Below are positions 16,128-28,484 of a DNA stretch of 33,336 nt, in pieces. The stretch is taken from the NCBI GenBank assembly GCA_030690985.1, contig JAUYFG010000010.1, positions 1-33,336 of the forward strand, in the 5' to 3' direction. The number at the start of each line of letters is the position of its first letter. The first letter of the stretch is position 1. The DNA comes from Pseudomonadota bacterium. Lineage in GTDB: Bacteria; Pseudomonadota; Gammaproteobacteria; Burkholderiales; Thiobacillaceae. The notes under the pieces are model-generated. The model made no database searches, was not told the DNA's origin, and saw only the letters and a list, made by a program, of their open reading frames with translations. Made by a program: the position numbers and the translations under genes.

Positions 16128-16235
16128 GGCTTTGCCGCCTCTCGCCCCATGCGGGAGACCGTAAAGCCAGACTAGGCAGCCAGGGTTGCGCGGGTAAGCA
16201 ACCCGGTTGCGACCGGGTTGGCCTACCAGGTTGGC
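16128..16235. other. Structured intergenic element with several hairpins
   Basis: Read on the plus strand, GGCTTT and AAAGCC enclose an inner stem TCTC...GAGA (16128-16172). After GACTAGGCAGCCAGGGTTGC come a 7-bp stem GGGTTGC/GCAACCC and a competing longer stem between GGTAAGCAACCCGGTT and ACCGGGTTGGCCTACC. The words GACCGTAAAGCC and CAGCCAGGGTTGC recall the 3' half of c-di-GMP-I (GEMM) riboswitches, but the 5' half does not fit well. It could equally be a leader hairpin of the minus-strand small gene. Confidence 0.35.
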
Positions 16236-16400
16236 TGGTGGAGACAAGGCTTTGACGGTAAGTAATTGCTCGCCTTGCCAGGACCGGAGAGGGCGGATAA
16301 GTTAGCGCCGCAATCGTTTCCGTTGCGCCGGCATCCTTGTTCCGGCGCATTCCGGCCGCATATGGCACCCGTTCAAGGCCATCACATCGAGGTAACAAGC

Positions 16401-17423
16401 ATGACTGTCTGGACCGATTTTCTGGTCGCTCAGGGCGCCACATTGGACGGCGAGGTTGTCGCCGACTTCGCCGCCGCCGCCGATGAGCTGCTCGCCGCGC
16501 GCGACGCCGCCGTCCTCGCCGACCTCTCCCACTACGGCCTGATTGGCCTCGCAGGCGAGGACGCGCAAACCTTCCTGCATGCCCTGATCAGCAACGATCT
16601 GCGCAACCTGCGCGAGAACGCCGCCGTGTTCGCCGCCCTGCTCTCGCCCAAGGGCCGCATGCTGGCCAACTTCCTGGTGCTGAAGCGCGGCGGCAATCTC
16701 CTGGTGCTGCTGCCCGCTTCCTTGCGTGAGGCCATCCAGAAACGCCTGGCCATGTACATCCTGCGCGCCAAGGTGAAAGCGCGTGACGCCGGCGGCGAAT
16801 GGGTGCGCCTGGGGATCGCAGGGCCCGGCTCCGATGCCGCCGTGGCCGCTCTGCTCGGCCAGGCAGTGCCGGAGGGCATCATGAGCATGGCGCAGGCGGA
16901 ATCGGCCTTTGCCATTCGCCTGGGCGATGCGCGCTTCGATCTGTTCGTGGCCCCCGCTGCCGCCCCGGCCGCCTGGGCCAGCCTGGCCGCCACCCACCGC
17001 GCGGTGGGCGCGCCGGCCTGGGACTGGCTGCTGGTGAATGCCGGCATTCCCGCCGTGCTGCCGGCCACGCAGGACCATTTCGTGCCGCAGATGGCGAACA
17101 TGGAAGTGCTGGGTGGGGTGAGCTTCAACAAGGGCTGCTATCCCGGCCAGGAAATCGTGGCACGCAGCCAGTATCTGGGCAAGGTCAAACGACGTTTGTT
17201 CCTGGCCCATGTCGACGCCGAGGCGAAGCCGGGTGACGAACTGTTCAGCCCGGATCTGCCGGATCAATCCGCCGGCAGCATCGCCAACGCCGCTCCGGCA
17301 CCCGGCGGCGGCTTCGATGTGCTGGCCGTGGTCCATAGCAGCAGCATGGAAGCCGGCGAAGTACATCTGGGCAGCCGCGACGGCCCGCGCCTCGCCTTCC
17401 GGCCTCTGCCCTATCCGGTGTGA
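16401..17423 (+). CDS. ygfZ: Folate-binding protein YgfZ (GcvT-like)
   Basis: The 340-residue protein belongs to the YgfZ family, tetrahydrofolate-binding relatives of the glycine cleavage T protein that support the repair or assembly of certain iron-sulfur enzymes, such as MiaB. The diagnostic motif KGCYPGQE occurs as FNKGCYPGQEIVAR in the C-terminal third; its cysteine is essential in E. coli. The N-terminal LSHYGLIGLAGEDAQTFLHA is also typical. The ATG at 16401 has GAGGT 8-12 bases upstream. A broken DUF4936-like gene overlaps its stop by 4 bases, a neighbour arrangement common in betaproteobacteria. The reverse strand shows long open frames here, as expected from GC-rich codon use. Confidence 0.93.
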   Translation: MTVWTDFLVAQGATLDGEVVADFAAAADELLAARDAAVLADLSHYGLIGLAGEDAQTFLHALISNDLRNLRENAAVFAALLSPKGRMLANFLVLKRGGNLLVLLPASLREAIQKRLAMYILRAKVKARDAGGEWVRLGIAGPGSDAAVAALLGQAVPEGIMSMAQAESAFAIRLGDARFDLFVAPAAAPAAWASLAATHRAVGAPAWDWLLVNAGIPAVLPATQDHFVPQMANMEVLGGVSFNKGCYPGQEIVARSQYLGKVKRRLFLAHVDAEAKPGDELFSPDLPDQSAGSIANAAPAPGGGFDVLAVVHSSSMEAGEVHLGSRDGPRLAFRPLPYPV

Positions 17424-17573
17424 GCTTCGGCTACTACATCGGGTATCGGGTGTACGCCGACGAGCGCGAAACCGAGACCGTCATCCGCCACATGATGGCG
17501 CGCCTGGCTGCCGCAGCGGTGTCAGCGGCCGGCTCCTGAAAAAACGCGAGGAGCCGCGTCCCCGTATAATCCG
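17420..17573 (+). pseudogene. Frameshifted, truncated DUF4936-like gene
   Basis: From GTG at 17420 (overlapping the ygfZ stop) the frame reads SFGYYIGYRVYADERETETV, the N-terminus expected of DUF4936 proteins, and stops at 17539 after 39 codons. The next characteristic segment, GVSGRLLKKREEP, is present in another frame at about 17512-17555. A frameshift near 17510 thus broke the gene, and everything after about residue 50 is missing because dbpA follows. Intact relatives are around 90-100 residues. Function of the family is unknown. Confidence 0.65.
17565..17570 (+). promoter_or_regulatory. Consensus -10 box of dbpA
   Basis: A perfect TATAAT lies 6 bases before the dbpA ATG, so transcription should begin at or next to the A of the start codon. 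No good -35 hexamer was found 16-18 bases upstream, and no Shine-Dalgarno sequence precedes the ATG. A leaderless mRNA is the simplest reading. Confidence 0.5.
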
Positions 17574-17576
17574 GCG

Positions 17577-19109
17577 ATGCCCAATCGCCCCCCCTCCCCC
17601 GAACAGCCGTCGCTCGACTCCGCAACGAGCGGTGCCCCCGACAATCTCGCCTTCGAACAACTGCCGCTGACGCCCGCCGCGCTGGCGAACCTGCGCCAGC
17701 TTGGCTACCTGAACATGACGCCGATCCAGGCGGCCAGCCTGCCGCTGACCCTGGCGGGGCATGACCTGATCGCCCAGGCGAAGACCGGCAGCGGCAAGAC
17801 GGCGGCGTTCGCGCTGCCTCTGTTGGCGAATCTGAATCCACGCAGCTTCGCGGTACAGGCCATGGTGCTGTGCCCGACCCGCGAGCTGGCCGATCAGGTG
17901 ACCCAGGAAATCCGCCGCCTGGCGCGCGCCGAGGACAACATCAAGATTCTTGCCCTGGTCGGCGGCACCACCATGCGCCCGCAGATGGCCAGCCTGGAAC
18001 ACGGCGCCCATATCGTGGTGGGCACGCCGGGCCGCATCCTGGACCACCTGCAACGCGGCAGCCTGAATCTGGACGCGCTCAACACCCTGGTGTTCGACGA
18101 GGCCGACCGGATGCTCGACATGGGCTTCTTCGACGACATGGTGTTCGTGGCGAAGCAGTGCCCGAACAAGCGCCAGACCCTGCTGTTCTCCGCCACTTTC
18201 CCGGAGAGCATCGAAAAACTGGCCCACCAGTTCCTCCGCCAGCCCAAGGAAGTGAAGCTGCTGGAGCGGCACGAGAGCGACAAGATTCGCCAGCGTTTCT
18301 ATGAGGTGGCGAACGAGGAGCGGCTGGAAGCGGTCGCCCGCCTGCTCAACCACTTCCGCCCGGTCAGCAGCCTGGCCTTCTGCAATACCCGGCAGCAATG
18401 CCGCGACTTGTTGAAAGTGCTGCGCGCCCAGGGTTTCCACGCCCTGGCGCTGCATGGCGAACTGGAACAGCGGGAACGCGACCAGGTGCTGATCCAGTTC
18501 GCCAACCGCAGTTGTTCGGTGCTGGTGGCCACCGACGTGGCCGCGCGCGGGCTGGACATCGCCCAACTGGAAGCGGTCATCAACGTCGATGTGACGCCCG
18601 ACCCCGAGGTCTACATCCACCGCATCGGCCGCACCGGCCGCGCCGATCAGGATGGCTGGGCGCTGAGCCTGGCCAGCCCCAACCAGATGCGCCGCGTCGC
18701 CAACATCGTCAAGGAATTGGGCACCGAGGTGGAGTGGCACCCCATCGACGAGCTCCCCGCGAGTGGTGGCAAACCCGGTGGCAAACCCGGCGATGAACCG
18801 CTGCTGCCGCCGATGACGACCTTGCAGATTCTGGGTGGCCGCAAGGACAAGATCCGCCCCGGCGACGTGCTCGGCGCCCTCACCGGCGAGGCCGGGTTCA
18901 CTGCGGCCCAGATCGGCAAGATCAATGTCGGCGAGTTCCACACCTATGTCGCGGTGGCGCGCGACATCGCCCAGGAAGCGCAACGCCGGCTGATGGCCGG
19001 CAAGCTGAAGGGCAAGACGGTGAAAGTCCGCATTCTTGATATTCCCAGCGAGGCGCAGACGGAAACCGTATCCCGCGCCAATGCCGGCATCCGGCGACGG
19101 CCGCAGTAG
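17577..19109 (+). CDS. dbpA: ATP-dependent RNA helicase DbpA
   Basis: The 510-residue DEAD-box protein carries all core motifs in order: Q motif (FEQLPL...MTPIQ), motif I AKTGSGKT, Ia PTRELA, II DEAD in VFDEADRMLDMGF, III SAT, V TDVAARGLDI, VI HRIGRTGRA. After about residue 410 comes the DbpA-specific RNA-binding domain (TLQILGGRKDKIRPGDVLGA, then INVGEFHTYVAV), which in E. coli and B. subtilis targets hairpin 92 of 23S rRNA during 50S ribosome assembly. Length is slightly above the E. coli protein (457) because of a 25-residue Pro/Ser-rich N-terminus and a short basic tail. ATG 17577 is the only start in this frame before the helicase core. It begins right after the broken DUF4936-like gene. 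Confidence 0.95.
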   Translation: MPNRPPSPEQPSLDSATSGAPDNLAFEQLPLTPAALANLRQLGYLNMTPIQAASLPLTLAGHDLIAQAKTGSGKTAAFALPLLANLNPRSFAVQAMVLCPTRELADQVTQEIRRLARAEDNIKILALVGGTTMRPQMASLEHGAHIVVGTPGRILDHLQRGSLNLDALNTLVFDEADRMLDMGFFDDMVFVAKQCPNKRQTLLFSATFPESIEKLAHQFLRQPKEVKLLERHESDKIRQRFYEVANEERLEAVARLLNHFRPVSSLAFCNTRQQCRDLLKVLRAQGFHALALHGELEQRERDQVLIQFANRSCSVLVATDVAARGLDIAQLEAVINVDVTPDPEVYIHRIGRTGRADQDGWALSLASPNQMRRVANIVKELGTEVEWHPIDELPASGGKPGGKPGDEPLLPPMTTLQILGGRKDKIRPGDVLGALTGEAGFTAAQIGKINVGEFHTYVAVARDIAQEAQRRLMAGKLKGKTVKVRILDIPSEAQTETVSRANAGIRRRPQ

Positions 19110-19135
19110 CGCCGGCGCCCACGCCGGCGGGTTTT
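19110..19135 (+). terminator. Probable terminator of dbpA
   Basis: Immediately after the stop, CGCCGGCG-CCCA-CGCCGGCG is followed by GGTTTT. The stem is 8 GC pairs; the T tract is short, so termination may be partial. Confidence 0.65.
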
Positions 19136-19202
19136 AAAATAAGCCCGCGCGGCCCCGGCGCGACCGCAAGCCTGTTTCACGAAACCAATCCGAGACTCGA
19201 TC

Positions 19203-19592
19203 ATGAAATGGCTGTTCAGAACTTTCTTCAAAACCTTGCGCCTGGTATTGGGCCCCGTGCTGTTGCTGCGTGAGCGGTTGACCGCGCCCGATGGGCTGGT
19301 GCGTGCGCCGGAAGCGCAACAGGACGTGGACCGGCAATGCCGCGATCTGGCGCTGTACCAGTTCAAGACTTGCCCGTTCTGCATCAAGGTGCGCCAGGAG
19401 ATGCGTCGCCTGGCGCTCGACATCGAACAGCGCGACGCCCAGCACGACACCGGCAACCGCGCGGCCCTGTTGCAGGGTGGCGGGAAGCCTGCCGTACCCT
19501 GCCTGTGGATTCGTGACGAGCAGGGAAATGAACGCTGGATGTACGAATCCGGCGACATCATGGCCTACCTGCGTGGGCGCTTCGCCGTTTGA
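19203..19592 (+). CDS. Membrane-anchored glutaredoxin-like protein
   Basis: The 129-residue protein has an N-terminal hydrophobic segment (residues about 4-22, WLFRTFFKTLRLVLGPVLLL) followed by a glutaredoxin fold: LALYQFKTCPFCIKVRQEMR with the redox pair C57-P-F-C60, then GGGKPAVPCLWI with the cis-proline, and YESGDIMAYLRGRF at the C-terminus. Glutaredoxins reduce disulfides or glutathione mixed disulfides; here the domain would sit at the inner membrane. The ATG at 19203 is preceded by CGAGACTCGATC, a weak binding site. Its TGA overlaps the TTG start of the exonuclease gene, which indicates a two-gene operon. Confidence 0.88.
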   Translation: MKWLFRTFFKTLRLVLGPVLLLRERLTAPDGLVRAPEAQQDVDRQCRDLALYQFKTCPFCIKVRQEMRRLALDIEQRDAQHDTGNRAALLQGGGKPAVPCLWIRDEQGNERWMYESGDIMAYLRGRFAV

Positions 19593-20206
19593 GCGCCACC
19601 CTGCTACCGGCCGAATATCGCCGCACGATCGGCAGCGAGGAAATCGCCGGCCTGCCGATCAGGCGTTACGAAGGCGAAGTCATGGTGGTCGCCACAGCGG
19701 ACGAACTTGAGCGGGCGATGGCCGATATCCGCCAGGAACGGGTCGTCGGTTTCGATACCGAGACACGCCCCGCCTTCCATAAGGGCGAGGACTATCTGCC
19801 CTGTCTGGTGCAGTTGGCGACGGCCCGCAGGGTGTATCTGTGGCAATTGCAGCGACTGGATTTTTCCCACGCGCTCACCGAGGTTCTGGGCAACCCGGAC
19901 ATCATCAAGACCGGCGTGGCGCTGGCCGGTGACATCGGCCAACTCAAGCGCCTGTTCCCACTGCAACCGGCTGCCGTCGTGGACCTGGGCCAGGTGGCCA
20001 GACGCCACGGCAACCGCCAGACCGGCCTGCGCAACCTGACCGCGCTGTTCCTGGGCAGCCGCATCCCGAAAGGGGTGCGCACCACCAACTGGTCCGTGCC
20101 GCGTTTAACGCCCGCACAAATCGGCTACGCCGCCACCGACGCCTGGGCCGGCCGCGAACTCTATTTGTGCTTTGAAAGGCTGGGATTGCTGGCGCATCAA
20201 GCGTAG
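19589..20206 (+). CDS. RNase D-like 3'-5' exonuclease (DEDDy)
   Basis: The 205-residue protein has a single DnaQ-like exonuclease domain with the DEDDy residues D56 and E58 (VVGFDTETR), D115 (ALAGDIGQL), and Y180 with D184 (YAATDAWAGRELY). It lacks the HRDC domains of full-length RNase D (about 375 residues), so it belongs to the short 3'-5' exonuclease group. Substrate, RNA or DNA, is not evident. The start is TTG at 19589, overlapping the stop of the glutaredoxin gene; no ATG lies before the conserved domain except ATG near codon 32, which would cut into it. The two genes are probably translationally coupled. Confidence 0.88.
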   Translation: MSATLLPAEYRRTIGSEEIAGLPIRRYEGEVMVVATADELERAMADIRQERVVGFDTETRPAFHKGEDYLPCLVQLATARRVYLWQLQRLDFSHALTEVLGNPDIIKTGVALAGDIGQLKRLFPLQPAAVVDLGQVARRHGNRQTGLRNLTALFLGSRIPKGVRTTNWSVPRLTPAQIGYAATDAWAGRELYLCFERLGLLAHQA

Positions 20207-20580
20207 GTCGAGTTAGGCGCAGCCGTAACCCGACATCCGGTGGAGCGTCGGGTTACGCCGTCGCTAACCCGACCTACCGGTCGCCGCCTGGGTAAAGTGT
20301 CGTAGTCGCATGATCCTGGATTCCTCAGTTGATCGCTCCCTGACCACCGGGACGCCGCATGGATACAGGCGCGGGAGCGTCCGATGGCATCCACCCTTCG
20401 GGTGACCCCGCAAGGTCGTCGTAGGAGCGGGCTTGCCCGCGATACCACGGTGGCTATCGCGGGCAAGCCCGCTCCTACGACGCGGTCAACTGAGGTTTCT
20501 AGGATGATGGGTTTCGCTATCGCTCAACCCATCCTACCGAGAGGTGGCCAGCCTGGGACGGTGCGCGCGGCGCACCCTAC
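20206..20580. repeat. Cluster of four different palindromic repeats
   Basis: This 375-bp gene-free stretch holds: a GTAGGTCGAGTTAGGC palindrome (20206-20278); a pair of about 20-bp inverted repeats ATCCTGGATTCCTCAGTTGA (20313-20332) and, inverted, TCAACTGAGGTTTCTAGGAT (20485-20504), 17 of 20 matching; between them the palindrome GTAGGAGCGGGCTTGCCCGC...CTCCTAC (20421-20478); then GATGGGTT/AACCCATC (20507-20536) and GGTGCGCG/CGCGGCGCACC (20560-20577). The inverted-repeat pair may be the ends of another small mobile element. Confidence 0.7.
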
Positions 20581-20584
20581 ATGC

Positions 20585-24733
<4,149 letters not shown>

Positions 24734-24935
24734 GGCTGTACAAGAAAAAGGGCAGTGAGACGGCGGCAACTTCACCGCGATGTTAAAGGCATCACGGAAT
24801 TTCACCAGAGCAGCGAATTCGGAAGCCCGGCAAAGTTGCCGTAACGCCTTGATCGAGCAAAGAACGTCCAGCGTTCAGCCTTAGAATTGCGGGCGGCGTT
24901 GATTCAACATGGCTCAGATAGCCTGGGGACAAGAG

Positions 24936-26531
24936 ATGGAACGATTTTTCAACACAGCGGGACCGATCATTCCGACCGATCACTACCACATCCCCTCGTT
25001 CGAACGGGTGGACTGGGACGAGATCCAGAACCTGATCGCGCGGAAACGCTATTTCCTGCTGCACGCCCCGCGCCAGACCGGCAAGACCAGCGCCCTGCTG
25101 GAAATGATGCAGGCGCTCAACGAGGTGGGGAAATACCGGGCGCTTTACGCGAATATCGAAGGTGCGCAGGCCGCCCGCAACGATGTCGAAGCCGGCATCG
25201 CCACCGTCTGCAATGCCCTGGTGCGTTCCGCCGATGTCTATCTGCAAGAAAAGCGGCTGAGCGCCTGGCTCAATGCCGAGGGCAAGGCCATGCCCGCGCA
25301 GGATCGCTTCAGCGCCCTGCTGGCGCACTGGGCCGGCATCAGCGACAAACCCATCGTCCTGTTCCTCGACGAAGCCGACGCCCTGATCGGCGACACCCTG
25401 GTTTCCCTGCTGCGCCAGATTCGCGCCGGCTACGCGCAACGTCCCAACGCCTTCCCGCAATCCATCGTCCTGTGCGGCCTGCGCGACATCAAGGACTACC
25501 GCATCCACGTCGCCAACGGCGATGTCATCACCGGCGGCTCGGCGTTCAACATCAAGGCGAAATCCCTGCGCCTGGGCAACTTCAGCGAAGCCGAGGTGCG
25601 CGCGCTCTACCAGCAGCACACCACGGCCACCGGGCAGACCTTCGCTGAGGCCATCTTTGTGGAGGCCTGGGCAGACACCCGCGGCCAGCCCTGGCTGGTC
25701 AACGCCCTGGCCCACGAAATGACCTGGGAAGACCGCGCCGCCCGCGACCGTGCCACCCCGATCACCCTGGAACGCTACCTCGCCGCGCGCGAGCGGCTGA
25801 TCTACTCACGCGCCACCCACCTCGACCAGCTCACCGACAAACTCCGGGAGCCGCGCGTGCATGGCGTCATTTCCGCCCTGCTTTCCGGCGAACAGACCGA
25901 ACTGCTGGTGCCCCACGACGACCTGCAATACGTCGAAGACCTCGGCCTCATCGTCCGCAAGCCGCAACTGCACATCAGCAACCGCATCTACCGGGAAGTC
26001 ATCCCGCGCGAACTCACTTCGGTGACGCAGGACACCATGGTGCAGCAGCAATCCTGGTACCTCACCCCCGACCGCCACCTGGACATGGCCAAGCTCCTCG
26101 CCGCCTTCCAGCAGTTCTTCAGGGAGAACTCGGAGAGCTGGATCGAACGCTTCGACTACAAGGAAGCCGGCCCGCAACTGCTGATGCAGGCCTTTCTGCA
26201 ACGCATCATCAACGGCGGCGGCCGAATCAACCGCGAATACGGCTTGGGCCGGCGCCGCACCGACCTCCTGATCGAATGGCCGGTGAATGAGGCCGCAGGC
26301 TTCCACGGCGAGGTGCAGCGCATCGTCATCGAACTCAAGCTGCAACACGGCACATTGGAGGCCGTGCTCGACAAGGGACTCGAACAAACCGCCGACTACG
26401 CCGACAAGTGCCGCGCCGACGAAGCCCATCTGCTCCTCTTCAACCGCAATCCGAACGTGAGTTGGGACGACAAGATCTGGCGGCGGACGCTGGAAAACCA
26501 GGGACGGAGCATCGACGTCTGGGGCGCCTAG
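24936..26531 (+). CDS. AAA-like ATPase with C-terminal PD-(D/E)XK nuclease domain, copy 1
   Basis: The 531-residue protein has an AAA/STAND-like ATPase with Walker A APRQTGKT (44-51) and Walker B IVLFLDEAD (140-148), a helical middle, and a C-terminal nuclease-like domain with E434, D443 (RRRTDLLIEW) and E466-x-K468 (IVIELKL), the PD-(D/E)XK pattern. Similar single proteins are widespread in bacteria with no established function. The ATG at 24936 is chosen because the tandem paralogue begins at the same residue (ME.FFNTAGP) and both then have exactly 531 codons; ATG 24909 is possible. Between residues 39 and 208 the two paralogues differ at one position, whereas the N-terminal 38 residues and the C-terminal third diverge. 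The gap to copy 2 is 13 bp. Confidence 0.9.
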   Translation: MERFFNTAGPIIPTDHYHIPSFERVDWDEIQNLIARKRYFLLHAPRQTGKTSALLEMMQALNEVGKYRALYANIEGAQAARNDVEAGIATVCNALVRSADVYLQEKRLSAWLNAEGKAMPAQDRFSALLAHWAGISDKPIVLFLDEADALIGDTLVSLLRQIRAGYAQRPNAFPQSIVLCGLRDIKDYRIHVANGDVITGGSAFNIKAKSLRLGNFSEAEVRALYQQHTTATGQTFAEAIFVEAWADTRGQPWLVNALAHEMTWEDRAARDRATPITLERYLAARERLIYSRATHLDQLTDKLREPRVHGVISALLSGEQTELLVPHDDLQYVEDLGLIVRKPQLHISNRIYREVIPRELTSVTQDTMVQQQSWYLTPDRHLDMAKLLAAFQQFFRENSESWIERFDYKEAGPQLLMQAFLQRIINGGGRINREYGLGRRRTDLLIEWPVNEAAGFHGEVQRIVIELKLQHGTLEAVLDKGLEQTADYADKCRADEAHLLLFNRNPNVSWDDKIWRRTLENQGRSIDVWGA

Positions 26532-26544
26532 CCAAGGAAACGAC

Positions 26545-28140
26545 ATGGAAAAATTCTTCAATACGGCGGGGCCGATGAAGGCCGAGATTCACTACTGCAT
26601 CCCCTCGTTCGAGCGAATCGACTGGGACGAGATGCAAGTGCTCATCGCCAGCCAGAAATATTTCCTGCTGCACGCCCCGCGCCAGACCGGCAAGACCAGC
26701 GCCCTCCTGGAAATGATGCAGGCGCTCAACGAGGCCGGGAAATACCGGGCGCTGTACGCCAATATCGAAGGTGCGCAGGCCGCGCGCAACGATGTCGAAG
26801 CCGGCATCGCCACCGTCTGCAATGCCCTGGTGCGTTCCGCCGATGTCTATCTGCAAGAAAAGCGGCTGAGCGCCTGGCTCAACGCCGAGGGCAAGGCCAT
26901 GCCCGCGCAGGACCGCTTCAGCGCCCTGCTGGCGCACTGGGCCGGCATCAGCGACAAACCCATCGTCCTGTTCCTCGATGAGGCCGACGCCCTGATCGGC
27001 GACACCCTCGTCTCCCTGCTGCGCCAGATTCGCGCCGGCTATGCCCAGCGCCCCAACGCCTTCCCGCAATCCATCGTCCTGTGCGGCCTGCGCGACATCA
27101 AGGACTATCGCATCCACGTCGCCAACGGCGATGTCATCACCGGCGGCTCCGCCTTCAACATCAAGGCCGAGTCGCTACGCCTGGGCAACTTCACCGAGAC
27201 CGAGGTGCGCGCGCTCTACCAACAGCACACCACGGCCACCGGCCAGACCTTCGCTGAGGCCATCTTTGTGGATGTCTGGGCGGACACCCGCGGCCAGCCC
27301 TGGCTGGTCAACGCCCTCGCCCACGAAATGACCTGGAAGGACCGCTCCGCCCGCGACCGTGCCACCCCGATCACCCTGGAACGCTACCTCGCCGCGCGCG
27401 AACGGCTGATCTACTCACGCGCCACCCACCTCGACCAGCTCACCGACAAACTCCGGGAGCCGCGCGTGCATGGCGTCATCTCGGCCTTGCTCTCGGGCGA
27501 ACAAACCGAACTGCTGGTGCCCCACGACGACCTGCAATACGTCGAAGACCTCGGCCTCATCGTGCGTAAACCGCAGATGCGCATCAGCAACCGCATCTAC
27601 CAGGAAATCATCCCGCGCGAACTGATCTCGGTGACTCAGGACACCATGGTGCAGCAACAGTCCTGGTACCTCAGCCGCGAGCGCCGCCTGGACCTGCCCA
27701 AGCTGCTCGCCGCCTTCCAGCAATTCTTCCGCGAGAACTCGGAGTCCTGGATCGAGCGCTTCGACTACAAGGAAGCCGGCCCGCAACTGCTGATGCAAGC
27801 TTTCCTGCAACGCATCATCAACGGCGGCGGCCGGCTCAACCGCGAATACGGCCTGGGCCGCCGCCGCACCGACCTGCTGATCGAATGGCCGGTGAATGAG
27901 GCAGAGGGCTTCCACGGCGAGGTGCAGCGCATCGTCATCGAACTCAAGTTGCTGCGCGGCGCTCTGGAAACCGTGCTGGAAAAAGGCCTGCGGCAAACCG
28001 CCGAATACGCCGACGCGGCGCAGGCCGATGAGGCCCACCTGGTCATATTCAACCGCGATGCCGCAGTGAGTTGGGACGACAAAATCTGGCACCAGGGACG
28101 GGAATTCCAGGGGCGGATGATCGGGGTGTGGGGGGCGTGA
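26545..28140 (+). CDS. AAA-like ATPase with C-terminal PD-(D/E)XK nuclease domain, copy 2
   Basis: A tandem paralogue of the preceding gene, also 531 residues, with the same Walker A (APRQTGKT), Walker B (IVLFLDEAD) and nuclease residues (RTDLLIEW, IVIELKL). Differences cluster at residues 11-38 (GPMKAEIHYCIPSFERIDWD) and after about 209, including the region before the nuclease (SWYLSRERRLDLPKLL). AAGGAAACG precedes the ATG by 3-11 bases. Its TGA overlaps a possible ATG of the nucleotidyltransferase gene that follows, so copy 1, copy 2, MNT and HEPN appear to form one transcript. Retention of intact active-site residues in both copies argues that both are used. Confidence 0.9.
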   Translation: MEKFFNTAGPMKAEIHYCIPSFERIDWDEMQVLIASQKYFLLHAPRQTGKTSALLEMMQALNEAGKYRALYANIEGAQAARNDVEAGIATVCNALVRSADVYLQEKRLSAWLNAEGKAMPAQDRFSALLAHWAGISDKPIVLFLDEADALIGDTLVSLLRQIRAGYAQRPNAFPQSIVLCGLRDIKDYRIHVANGDVITGGSAFNIKAESLRLGNFTETEVRALYQQHTTATGQTFAEAIFVDVWADTRGQPWLVNALAHEMTWKDRSARDRATPITLERYLAARERLIYSRATHLDQLTDKLREPRVHGVISALLSGEQTELLVPHDDLQYVEDLGLIVRKPQMRISNRIYQEIIPRELISVTQDTMVQQQSWYLSRERRLDLPKLLAAFQQFFRENSESWIERFDYKEAGPQLLMQAFLQRIINGGGRLNREYGLGRRRTDLLIEWPVNEAEGFHGEVQRIVIELKLLRGALETVLEKGLRQTAEYADAAQADEAHLVIFNRDAAVSWDDKIWHQGREFQGRMIGVWGA

Positions 28141-28184
28141 TGCCCGCTCGCGCCGCGCCGAGTCTCGGATATAAACCATACCCC

Positions 28185-28484
28185 ATGCGACTCACCCCTG
28201 AACAAAGCGAAATCATCCGTCATGCCGCGCGCGAAACATTCGGGCCGGAAACGCAGGTTTGGCTGTTCGGCTCCCGCGTCGACGACGGCAAACGCGGCGG
28301 CGACATCGACCTCCTGATCCAGCCCGCGCTACCCCGCATGGCAACCGCCCTCACCGACAAGCTGCGCCTGCTCGGCGCGTTGGAGCGGCGACTGGGAGAA
28401 CGCAGAATCGACGTCATCATCGAAGCCCCCGGCGACACCCGTCCCATCGTCCAGATCGCGCACGCAACCGGGATCAGGCTATGA
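28185..28484 (+). CDS. MNT-type nucleotidyltransferase (putative antitoxin)
   Basis: This 99-residue protein is a minimal nucleotidyltransferase: VWLFGSRVDDGKRGGDIDLL gives G29-S30 and the metal ligands D40 and D42, and RRIDVIIE supplies a third acidic residue (D76). MNT proteins of this type pair with HEPN RNases, and in studied pairs the MNT neutralises HEPN by transferring AMP. The ATG at 28185 starts the conserved region MRLTPEQ; an ATG at 28140 overlapping the upstream stop would add 15 residues. It overlaps the HEPN gene by 4 bases (ATGA). The antitoxin role follows from family and arrangement. Confidence 0.88.
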   Translation: MRLTPEQSEIIRHAARETFGPETQVWLFGSRVDDGKRGGDIDLLIQPALPRMATALTDKLRLLGALERRLGERRIDVIIEAPGDTRPIVQIAHATGIRL

